The notes beneath the pieces were generated by a model. The model saw only the letters and a list, made by a program, of their open reading frames with translations, did no database searches and was not told the DNA's origin. Both the position numbers and the translations under genes were made by a program. A stretch of 12,596 nucleotides of DNA from an uncultured Rikenella sp. (lineage in GTDB: Bacteria > Bacteroidota > Bacteroidia > Bacteroidales > Rikenellaceae): assembly GCF_910577125.1 (NCBI RefSeq), contig NZ_CAJTMN010000060.1, forward strand, positions 1-12,596, read 5' to 3'. Below, in pieces: positions 7,441-12,596 of this stretch. Positions within the stretch are counted from its first letter, which is position 1, and each line of letters begins with the position of its first letter.

Positions 7441-7637
7441 CCGATAAAATATTGTCGTTTTCAATTCTTTGAATTATATTTGAGGTGTGATTTCTCCGAA
7501 GATGTGCGGGGAGACGCAATTTTTAGTTACCTTTAATTTTTGAAGTCATGAAGAAAATGACCAAAATTCTGTTGGCTGCCGGCGGCGCAGCTCTGATTTG
7601 CGGCGGAGCCGTGATGACCTACCTCAAAGCGCAGACC
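7435..7637 (+). repeat. Direct repeat, copy 1 (promoter, 5' UTR and leader of the NVEALA peptide)
   Basis: About 203 bp that reappear at 9855-10057 with no length difference (constant offset 2420). Positions 7447-7582 are identical to 9867-10002, covering the -33 box to codon 12. The flanks of the repeat differ at scattered sites. The repeat fades after the signal-peptide codons. Confidence 0.95.
7451..7482 (+). promoter_or_regulatory. Bacteroidota-type promoter of NVEALA cassette 1
   Basis: ATTG at 7451-7454 and TATATTTG at 7475-7482 are separated by 20 bp, an excellent fit to the Bacteroidota promoter (TTTG at -33, TAnnTTTG at -7). A transcript would start near 7488-7490, giving a leader of about 58 nt with a small stem (7493-7497 with 7510-7514). 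The spacer holds a 5-bp inverted repeat, AATTC/GAATT (7463-7475). Confidence 0.8.
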
Positions 7638-7835
7638 CCGGTGACTCCTCAAGACGAACTCACCTTGGCCAATATCGAGGCTATGGCGTTAAATCTGGAT
7701 ATGGATATGGATCTGGATCAAGGATTCTTGAATGGTCCCCAGAAAAAATACGATTGTCCTGGATGGTGGACTGGCAAAGGATATCGATGTGCGGCTGAAA
7801 TTCAGACGAATTGTTCGCAAATACCCTGCAAATAA
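7548..7835 (+). CDS. NVEALA-type secreted peptide 1
   Basis: This 95-residue precursor has a basic start (MKKMTK), a hydrophobic segment (residues 7-25) and a probable signal-peptidase site near YLKA/QT. The family core TLANIEAMA lies at residues 39-47, matching the NVEALA motif of small secreted Bacteroidota peptides of unknown function. The mature part is acidic in the middle (LDMDMDLD) and ends in a Cys-rich tail with Cys70, 81, 89 and 94, enough for two disulfides, plus a paired Trp (GWW). The leader is nearly identical to that of peptide 2, but the tail is unrelated in sequence. A strong hairpin follows, before the propeller gene. Possible roles are signal, toxin/bacteriocin-like peptide or ligand of the neighbouring lipoprotein; none is shown. 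Confidence 0.88.
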   Translation: MKKMTKILLAAGGAALICGGAVMTYLKAQTPVTPQDELTLANIEAMALNLDMDMDLDQGFLNGPQKKYDCPGWWTGKGYRCAAEIQTNCSQIPCK

Positions 7836-7842
7836 CAACAGC

Positions 7843-7884
7843 TGGCCTCGGGTATCCTGCAGGAGCACCCGAGGCCATTTTAAT
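7843..7884 (+). terminator. Hairpin terminator/attenuator between peptide 1 and its propeller gene
   Basis: An 11-bp perfect stem (7843-7853 with 7867-7877) encloses a loop with its own small palindrome (TCCTGCAGGA, 7855-7864). It is followed by ATTTTAATTT. It starts 7 nt after the peptide stop and ends before the lipoprotein start at 7908, so it probably yields an abundant short peptide mRNA with some readthrough into the operon. Confidence 0.8.
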
Positions 7885-7907
7885 TTATATACACACAATT
7901 GTCCGTG

Positions 7908-9044
7908 ATGAAATATCTTTCTCTTCTCTTTTTTGCAAGCCTTGCTTTTACAGGATGTAGCGAATTGTCCGCCCCTGCGAAATCCGGCATTGCGATCGAT
8001 GTCCCTCAAGCATTGGAAACGGTTTCGGAAACAGAAGGCAGAAACATATCGGACAGTGTTTGGTATGTCGCCCTTACGGCACCGGCGACTCACATGCAAG
8101 GTTATATTACCAAAGCTGTGGGTTATCGCCAGAAAATATACTGTTTGGATGAACTTCAAAGCCGGTCGCTGAATGTTTACGACAGCGCGGGGCGTTTCCT
8201 CTATCAGTTGGCCCCACGCGGGAAAGGGCCACAGGAAGCACTGAATATCTCCGATTTCTCTATCTTCGGCGACGAAGTGTTTGTAACGGACATATTGCAA
8301 AAACGGGTACAGGTTTATCGGGCCGATAACGGACAATTCATACGGACGATCCGTCTTCCGTTTGCCGCTTACGAGTGTCATCGAATGGCGGATAATCGGA
8401 TGGTGTTCATTCTGTCACCGTACAACGAGGATTTGGGAGACGATTATCTCTTGCATGAAGTCCTGACAACGGACAGTCTGTTGCATCCGATCCGGTTTCA
8501 AGTGGCACGCCCGTATCCTGACCGGGGTGCCGTGTCGCGCTCACAGTGGAATGCTTTCTGCGGTCCGTCCGAGTTGTTTACGATTTTTGGCGAAAGTATC
8601 TACCGTTATGACCCGGCAGCCGATTCGATGGTTTATGTCGTTGGGTTCGATTATGGCAGGGAGAATGTCCCGCAAGAGGCTTTGGCAGACTATCGGCGTT
8701 ATATGAGATATTATGATGACGACCGAATGAGACTGACTTCGGAGTCGCCTTGGGCGATAGGTTCCTACGTATTCGGCAGCATCAATAAGGGGCAGGCTAA
8801 GTATCACGTGATGTATGACGGACACGAGACGTTGGCTCGAGAAATACGTCCCGAGACATATGATGTCACCGATCCGTTGTTCCCGGTCGGATTCGTACAG
8901 GATGATCCGGCAACGTTGATTTCGTATGTGGAACCGATGCTCGGAGTTCCGCAATTGGTCGATCGTCAGATAAAGATGGCGGACGGGAAAGTGGTGGATA
9001 CCGATGAATATCCGCTTGTTTTGTTATTTACAAAATTAAAATAG
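7908..9044 (+). CDS. Six-bladed beta-propeller lipoprotein 1
   Basis: This 378-residue lipoprotein has a short signal sequence and a lipobox ending FTGC (Cys17). Repeating beta-strand blocks such as KIYCLDELQSRSLNVYDSAG and DEVFVTDILQKRVQVY match the six-bladed propeller lipoproteins common in Bacteroidales. The family hallmark GKGPQE (105-110) and the closing strand YPLVLLFTKLK are present. The start is placed at ATG 7908; a TTG at 7899 would add only three residues before the basic start. Codon use is visibly AT-richer than the upstream genes. It probably acts as a surface or periplasmic binding protein. It lies behind the NVEALA peptide and 48 nt before a thioredoxin-fold lipoprotein, so a three-gene operon is likely. 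Ligand unknown; the adjacent peptide is a natural candidate. Confidence 0.85.
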   Translation: MKYLSLLFFASLAFTGCSELSAPAKSGIAIDVPQALETVSETEGRNISDSVWYVALTAPATHMQGYITKAVGYRQKIYCLDELQSRSLNVYDSAGRFLYQLAPRGKGPQEALNISDFSIFGDEVFVTDILQKRVQVYRADNGQFIRTIRLPFAAYECHRMADNRMVFILSPYNEDLGDDYLLHEVLTTDSLLHPIRFQVARPYPDRGAVSRSQWNAFCGPSELFTIFGESIYRYDPAADSMVYVVGFDYGRENVPQEALADYRRYMRYYDDDRMRLTSESPWAIGSYVFGSINKGQAKYHVMYDGHETLAREIRPETYDVTDPLFPVGFVQDDPATLISYVEPMLGVPQLVDRQIKMADGKVVDTDEYPLVLLFTKLK

Positions 9045-9092
9045 CTGGTTTCCGTGCTCCCGGAAAACCTTATTAAACGAACGACAATCGGT

Positions 9093-9656
9093 ATGAATCT
9101 TCGATCTTTTATTATCGCCGCTCTTGTGTGTATGGGAGGAATCTCTTGCGGTTCAACCGATGTAAGGGAAATCGTCACCGGGATTAAAAACATTGAATTA
9201 CTGGAGCCGCTCCAAGATACGGGAGTCCGTCATATATTGGCAAAATCGAGTCCGAAAATAGTTACATTTATCGATGGGCGATGCAATGTCTGTTTGGACG
9301 ACTTTCGGCAGTGGTATATACTCAGGTCTGATTCGGCTTTTTGTCGACATGATATTGACATAATCTATTATGTCGGGACTCCGAATGCGCAAAGTATCGA
9401 CATGTGGACACATCGGTATAAAATTCGTGACTTTGTTATCGATCCGGATCGACTGTTCTTGCGAAAAAATAAGTTGAAATTAGACGATAAAATATTTCAC
9501 ACGTTCCTCTTGGATCGAGAGAATCGGGTGGTGCTTGTAGGGTCGCCGATCGGGAACCCGCGAATGTGGGAGTTCTATAAAACCACCATCGCCCGGCTCG
9601 TCGAGAACGGCGGCGTGTTGCCCTGTGGGGAGACTGCGACAACCGCCTCAGAATAA
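9093..9656 (+). CDS. Thioredoxin-fold lipoprotein
   Basis: The product has 187 residues from ATG 9093. An upstream GTG at 9054 would put 13 residues before the signal sequence and is rejected. The lipobox ends in GISC (Cys19). The thioredoxin-like core shows KIVTFIDGRCNVCLDDF with the CxxC pair Cys64/Cys67, and a later strand HTFLLDRENRVVLVGSP. In typical TlpA/ResA proteins a cis-Pro precedes TFLLD; here that place is His136, so redox behaviour may be altered. It probably acts in the periplasm or at the surface on disulfides, possibly those of the Cys-rich peptide 1 in the same operon (inference). The last 40 or so codons are much more GC-rich than the rest, hinting at a recombination joint near 9530. 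Confidence 0.78.
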   Translation: MNLRSFIIAALVCMGGISCGSTDVREIVTGIKNIELLEPLQDTGVRHILAKSSPKIVTFIDGRCNVCLDDFRQWYILRSDSAFCRHDIDIIYYVGTPNAQSIDMWTHRYKIRDFVIDPDRLFLRKNKLKLDDKIFHTFLLDRENRVVLVGSPIGNPRMWEFYKTTIARLVENGGVLPCGETATTASE

Positions 9657-9671
9657 TCCCCTCCCTACGCC

Positions 9672-9751
9672 CGCACGTCAACGGAAAAGACGCGCAATTA
9701 CGTAGTCCGAAATCAGCCACCGCGCCGGAGGGATGGCCCACCGGTCGGGTA
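9672..9751 (-). pseudogene. Decayed copy of the hemW 3' end
   Basis: This stretch aligns with 11363-11444, which holds the last codons of the intact hemW. On the minus strand it still encodes AIPPARWLISDYVIARLFR and a stop at 9678-9680; intact hemW has VISRLFR at the end. Substitutions are seen at 9675, 9695, 9699 and 9702, with one-base losses near 9740 and 9749 that break the upstream frame. Similarity ends at both edges, so this is a fragment left by duplication or recombination, not a working gene. Confidence 0.88.
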
Positions 9752-9854
9752 AGCTCTATGCCTTGATTCAGGGCTGCGAAGAGAATCAAGTGGCAGAGAT
9801 CATCCTGCCTTGACAAGATACGAAACGATATTTGCATTTCACATTCACGAATAG
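9752..9854. other. Intergenic remainder before cassette 2, possible gene remnant
   Basis: Together with the hemW fragment this fills the 311-bp gap between 9656 and 9968. On the plus strand the frame from 9751 to 9813 reads KLYALIQGCEENQVAEIILP and then stops, which resembles the end of a real protein but has no start or upstream continuation. After 9813 I see nothing recognisable up to the promoter repeat. Confidence 0.3.
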
Positions 9855-10057
9855 AATAATCCGGCGAAATATTGTCGTTTTCAATTCTTTGAATTATATT
9901 TGAGGTGTGATTTCTCCGAAGATGTGCGGGGAGACGCAATTTTTAGTTACCTTTAATTTTTGAAGTCATGAAGAAAATGACCAAAATTCTGTTGGCTGCC
10001 GGTGGTGCAGCCCTGATTTGCGGCGGGTCGGTAATGACCTACCTCAAAGCACAAACC
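9855..10057 (+). repeat. Direct repeat, copy 2 (promoter, 5' UTR and leader of the NVEALA peptide)
   Basis: Second copy of the 203-bp repeat at 7435-7637, identical over 9867-10002. Differences start again with synonymous GGT/GGC changes at 10003 and onward. Confidence 0.95.
9871..9902 (+). promoter_or_regulatory. Bacteroidota-type promoter of NVEALA cassette 2
   Basis: ATTG at 9871-9874, 20-bp spacer and TATATTTG at 9895-9902 are identical to the cassette 1 promoter, including the AATTC/GAATT repeat in the spacer. The upstream AT-rich inverted repeat of cassette 1 is missing here. Confidence 0.8.
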
Positions 10058-10225
10058 CAGCAACCGGAAATGTCGGATTTGACCCTCGCCAATCTGGAAG
10101 CGATGGCTTTGTCCATCGAAGACGGTGAAAATATCGGTGGAGCAGCACGGTGGATTGTGAAAATCATTGATCAATATGGGTCTAAAACCTGCAATCCAGG
10201 TGGTGCGGATTTCTGTACTTTTTAA
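9968..10225 (+). CDS. NVEALA-type secreted peptide 2
   Basis: This 85-residue precursor shares all but one of its first 30 residues with peptide 1 (Ser21 for Ala21) and has the core TLANLEAMA at residues 39-47. The mature tail differs from peptide 1: it carries only Cys75 and Cys83, a stretch RWIVKIIDQY, and ends ADFCTF. The conserved leader with a variable secreted part is the pattern of a diversifying secreted peptide family. A hairpin terminator follows 20 nt after the stop, then propeller gene 2. Confidence 0.86.
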   Translation: MKKMTKILLAAGGAALICGGSVMTYLKAQTQQPEMSDLTLANLEAMALSIEDGENIGGAARWIVKIIDQYGSKTCNPGGADFCTF

Positions 10226-10245
10226 AAGATAAAAATCGATATTAC

Positions 10246-10280
10246 AAAAGATTTCCTTACATTTGTAGGGGAATCTTTTT
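10246..10280 (+). terminator. Hairpin terminator/attenuator between peptide 2 and its propeller gene
   Basis: A stem of up to 16 bp with two G-T pairs (10246-10261 with 10264-10279; realistically a 4-6 nt loop) is followed by T-rich sequence. Its sequence is unrelated to the hairpin after peptide 1, but its position is the same. This supports a conserved arrangement in which the peptide is made in excess over the lipoprotein. Confidence 0.8.
10258..10265 (+). promoter_or_regulatory. Possible -7 box inside the terminator hairpin
   Basis: TACATTTG matches TAnnTTTG and lies 39 nt before the start of propeller gene 2, overlapping the hairpin. No -33 TTG is seen at the right distance, so it may be coincidental. 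Confidence 0.2.
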
Positions 10281-10304
10281 GTTCTAAAATTGACAAAAAT
10301 AAAG

Positions 10305-11360
10305 ATGAAACCTTTTTTCTTCAGCCTGTTCGGATTGATTCTCTTCGCCTGCAGCAGCAAGCCGCAGCAGACCGCCTCGGAACAGATCATCATTGACTTT
10401 GACGCCCCCGAGCCCACCCGGAAGATCGAGAAAGTCGTCCCGCTCGAAACGACCTCCGAATCGCTTTACGGCCGGTTCTTCCGGGTGCGGGTGACCGACA
10501 CTCATATCTTCGTGCAGGACATGCAGCAGATTTTGGTCTTCGACACGGACGGAAAATACCTCTCGAAAGTAGACCGCGTGGGCCACGGGCCGCAGGAGTA
10601 TATCACCATCTCCCACTTCTGGCCTTACAAAGACAAATTATATATTGTATCCGGCACCTATCATAACGGGATAAAAGTATACACCCATACAGGAGAGTTT
10701 GTACAGAATATTCCCTTGGATTTTGCTCCTGATGCAATTGCTGTTGCAGATAACGATCTGGCCATCCAAGCCATCTATAATGAAGCCGGGACACTGGTCG
10801 TTACCGACCGCGACGGAAAAATCCGGTATGAAACCATCTCTCCGATTTTGGCCAAAACCACGGTAAGTATGCCGGCTATGTTTCCGTTTACCGAAGCCAA
10901 CGGACAGCTCTATTATTTTCCCGATTTCGCCTCGGACATTTATACAGTCGGCCCCGACTCCTCGGACGTAAAACGCATACATTTCGATTTCGGAAAATAC
11001 ACCATTACGCCGGACTTTGTTGCCCGGTTAACGGCAGGAACTTTAATGGAAGAATTTTCTCAGAACGACATCGTTTCTTTCCCGAACTTCAACCCGAGCA
11101 ACCGTTGGTGGGGCATGACCTTCTCGCTGAGCGGTAAGGAATACACGTGGTACTACGATCCGGCCACCGGTGCCCAGCGTATTACCGCTGCCGAAGGGAC
11201 GATTGCCGTGAAGCCGATCGCCTGCGCCACGGAAGAGGGTTTCGTCGCCTCGGTAGACGCCGCCCGTTTTCTGGAAGACCCACAGTACGCCTCCTGGCGC
11301 GACAGCGTGCAGGTCGACGAAAACGACAACGCCGTCCTGATCTTCTACACCGTCGAATAG
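10305..11360 (+). CDS. Six-bladed beta-propeller lipoprotein 2
   Basis: This 351-residue lipoprotein has a very hydrophobic signal sequence and a lipobox ending LFAC (Cys16). It carries the family hallmark GHGPQEY (93-99) after the strand QILVFDTDGKYLSKVD, and then repeated strand blocks such as KLYIVSGTYHNGIKVYTHTG. It ends NAVLIFYTVE, the counterpart of the closing strand of propeller 1. The start is ATG 10305; the upstream TTG at 10290 is not supported. It is clearly homologous to but strongly diverged from propeller 1. Both ends are GC-rich like the host, while about 10630-10800 is AT-rich. No thioredoxin-fold gene follows; the gene ends 8 nt from the convergent hemW stop. Confidence 0.85.
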   Translation: MKPFFFSLFGLILFACSSKPQQTASEQIIIDFDAPEPTRKIEKVVPLETTSESLYGRFFRVRVTDTHIFVQDMQQILVFDTDGKYLSKVDRVGHGPQEYITISHFWPYKDKLYIVSGTYHNGIKVYTHTGEFVQNIPLDFAPDAIAVADNDLAIQAIYNEAGTLVVTDRDGKIRYETISPILAKTTVSMPAMFPFTEANGQLYYFPDFASDIYTVGPDSSDVKRIHFDFGKYTITPDFVARLTAGTLMEEFSQNDIVSFPNFNPSNRWWGMTFSLSGKEYTWYYDPATGAQRITAAEGTIAVKPIACATEEGFVASVDAARFLEDPQYASWRDSVQVDENDNAVLIFYTVE

Positions 11361-11368
11361 ATCGCGCG

Positions 11369-12469
11369 TCAACGGAAAAGACGCGAAATCACATAGTCCG
11401 AAATCAGCCACCGCGCCGGAGGGATGGCCCAACCGGTCGGGGTACGGAACAGATCGCCCGCCGCTTCGAAAACCGCACACTGCGTTTCGAGGCGGCGGGT
11501 TTCCGCTTCGCCGAAACGGGAGGAAAATTCGGCCGTAGAGATCCCTTCGGCTCTCCGCAGGCGGGTCATCAGGTATTCGTTCTGCAGGTCGGTGTCGGTC
11601 AGAAGCTCCTCTTCGGGCGGAATTCCGGCCAGATAGAGCGGATTGCTCGACACGTTCCAGCTCCGCCGACGCCGGCCGTCGTAAGAATGGGCCGAGGGGC
11701 CGACGCCCAGATAGGGTTCGCCGCTCCAATAGGCGCTGTTGTGCCGGGCCCGAAAGCCGGGACGGGCGAAGTTAGACACTTCGTAGTGTTCGAAACCGGC
11801 GGCCTGCAACCGTTCGCGCAGGAGGGCGAAGTGCTGCTCGGAAACGGTCTCTTCGACGGGGGCCAGCCCCTGCCGGCCGAAGACGGTGCGGGGCTCGACG
11901 GTCAGGTGGTAGGCCGAGATGTGCTGCACGGGCAGGGCGACGGCCTGTTCCAGATCTTCGCGCCACTCGCGCAGGGTCATGCCGGGCAGTCCGTAAATCA
12001 GGTCGATCGTCAGGTTCGCGAAACCGGCGGCATGGGCGGCTTCGACGGCCTCTACGGCGGCACGGGCGGTATGGCGGCGGTTCATCCGTTCGAGGTGTCG
12101 ATCGTGGAACGACTGCACGCCGATGCTCAGGCGGTCGATGCCGATGTCGCGCAGGGCGGAAAGATAACCGGGGGTCAGATCGTCGGGGTTGGCTTCGAGG
12201 GTCACTTCGTCGAACCGGTCGACGGCCCACTGCTCCCGCACCTGTCGCACGAGCCGGCCGATCTCGTCGGGGGTGCACACGGAGGGGGTGCCGCCGCCGA
12301 AGTAGAGGGTGCGGACACGCTGGAGGGGCACTTCACCGCGCCGCTGCTCCAGCTCGCGGCCGATCGCCTCCAGCATCTCTCCTTTCCGGGCGAGGGAGGC
12401 GCTGTGGTGGAAGTCGCAGTAGTGGCAGATCCGACGACAAAACGGTATATGTACGTAAATTCCGGACAT
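11369..12469 (-). CDS. hemW: HemW, radical SAM heme chaperone (HemN-like)
   Basis: This 366-residue radical S-adenosylmethionine protein starts with YVHIPFC. The [4Fe-4S] ligands are Cys11, Cys15 and Cys18 in CRRICHYCDF, followed by YFGGGTPS (56-63), LEANPDDL (91-98) and the segment IDRLSIGVQSFHDRHLERMN typical of the family. Length and the short N-terminus fit HemW, which binds and delivers heme, rather than the longer coproporphyrinogen dehydrogenase HemN; older annotations call both oxygen-independent coproporphyrinogen III oxidases. The start is ATG 12467-12469, preceded by a purine-rich GAAAAGAAG. Its 3' end is convergent with propeller gene 2 and was the source of the fragment at 9672-9751. 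Confidence 0.93.
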   Translation of the reverse strand: MSGIYVHIPFCRRICHYCDFHHSASLARKGEMLEAIGRELEQRRGEVPLQRVRTLYFGGGTPSVCTPDEIGRLVRQVREQWAVDRFDEVTLEANPDDLTPGYLSALRDIGIDRLSIGVQSFHDRHLERMNRRHTARAAVEAVEAAHAAGFANLTIDLIYGLPGMTLREWREDLEQAVALPVQHISAYHLTVEPRTVFGRQGLAPVEETVSEQHFALLRERLQAAGFEHYEVSNFARPGFRARHNSAYWSGEPYLGVGPSAHSYDGRRRRSWNVSSNPLYLAGIPPEEELLTDTDLQNEYLMTRLRRAEGISTAEFSSRFGEAETRRLETQCAVFEAAGDLFRTPTGWAIPPARWLISDYVISRLFR

Positions 12470-12512
12470 ATCTTCTTTTCGATGCGGGTAAAATACTTTT
12501 TCGGGTTCGGAC

Positions 12513-12535
12513 GGGCGGGGGCCGCGCGCCCGCCC
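12513..12535. other. GC-rich hairpin between the two minus-strand genes
   Basis: GGGCGGG (12513-12519) pairs with CCCGCCC (12529-12535). It lies just past the stop of the partial gene at the right edge, where a terminator would be expected, but no T run follows on either strand. It may be part of a factor-dependent or weak terminator. Confidence 0.3.
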
Positions 12536-12539
12536 CGGG

Positions 12540-12596
12540 CTACCGCCATTCGCACTCGGGCAGTCCGGTGAACGTCGGCAGCCACGGATTCAGCTG
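12540..12596 (-). CDS. 3' end of an unidentified minus-strand gene
   Basis: Reading leftward from the window edge, an open frame encodes QLNPWLPTFTGLPECEWR and stops at TAG (12540-12542). The composition looks protein-like (Trp, Pro and Glu mix, no low complexity). It sits upstream of hemW in the same orientation with a 70-bp gap. Too short to assign a family. Confidence 0.4.
   Translation of the reverse strand, partial: QLNPWLPTFTGLPECEWR

Noticed and set aside
7548..7607. Double-glycine leader (bacteriocin type) in the NVEALA peptides
   Set aside because: A Gly-Gly pair occurs at residues 19-20, but it sits inside a hydrophobic signal-like segment, the usual amphipathic leader motif is absent, and no C39 peptidase transporter lies nearby. 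A signal peptide cleaved near YLKA/QT is more plausible.
7435..10057. Composite transposon or insertion sequence bounded by the 203-bp repeats
   Set aside because: The repeats are promoter-plus-leader sequence of working genes, with no terminal inverted repeats, no transposase between them and no target-site duplication visible.
11365..11385. Bidirectional terminator at the convergent ends of propeller gene 2 and hemW
   Set aside because: A 6-bp stem (CGCGTC/GACGCG) is present, but no T run follows on either strand and the stem lies inside the hemW coding end.
11147..12571. 474-codon plus-strand frame opposite hemW
   Set aside because: It overlaps the 3' part of propeller gene 2 in another frame and all of hemW. 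Its Gly/Gln-rich composition is antisense in character.

Overview
The window looks like chromosomal DNA of a high-GC member of the Bacteroidota, most like the Alistipes/Rikenellaceae type. Reasons: promoter cores fit the Bacteroidota pattern TAnnTTTG with a TTG-type -33 box, Shine-Dalgarno sites are weak, and there are NVEALA-type secreted peptides next to six-bladed beta-propeller lipoproteins, a pairing I associate with Bacteroidales. The genus is inference; no rRNA or other marker is present.

Layout. Positions 1-490 carry no credible gene but hold a dense run of at least ten short perfect stem-loops. Next is asd (aspartate-semialdehyde dehydrogenase, minus strand) with a clear terminator. 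It is divergent from gmd (GDP-mannose 4,6-dehydratase), and a perfect inverted repeat lies between the two promoters. Behind gmd, 24 nt downstream, is a secreted C1B cysteine peptidase of the bleomycin-hydrolase type, then a strong terminator. A second plus-strand pair follows: a secreted Trp/Gly-rich protein and a FadL/OmpP1-like outer-membrane barrel, closed by a terminator hairpin.

The most interesting part is 7419-11444. Two paralogous cassettes lie in tandem. Cassette 1 is promoter, NVEALA peptide, hairpin terminator/attenuator, beta-propeller lipoprotein, thioredoxin-fold lipoprotein. Cassette 2 is the same promoter and leader, another NVEALA peptide, a different hairpin, and a second propeller lipoprotein. 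The promoter, 5' UTR and first codons of both peptides are identical over 136 bp, while the mature peptides and propellers have diverged strongly. Between the cassettes is an 80-bp decayed copy of the 3' end of hemW, whose intact copy lies convergently after cassette 2. This shows that a cassette-plus-flank unit was duplicated or recombined in, using hemW as its right border. Cassette 1 is visibly AT-richer than its surroundings, which suggests transfer.

A working model (inference) is that each cassette exports a small Cys-containing peptide, expressed above its operon partners because of the attenuator. A surface or periplasmic propeller lipoprotein would bind or sense the peptide, and a thioredoxin-like lipoprotein would handle its disulfides.

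The window closes with hemW (minus strand) and the last 18 codons of an unidentified minus-strand gene running off the right edge.
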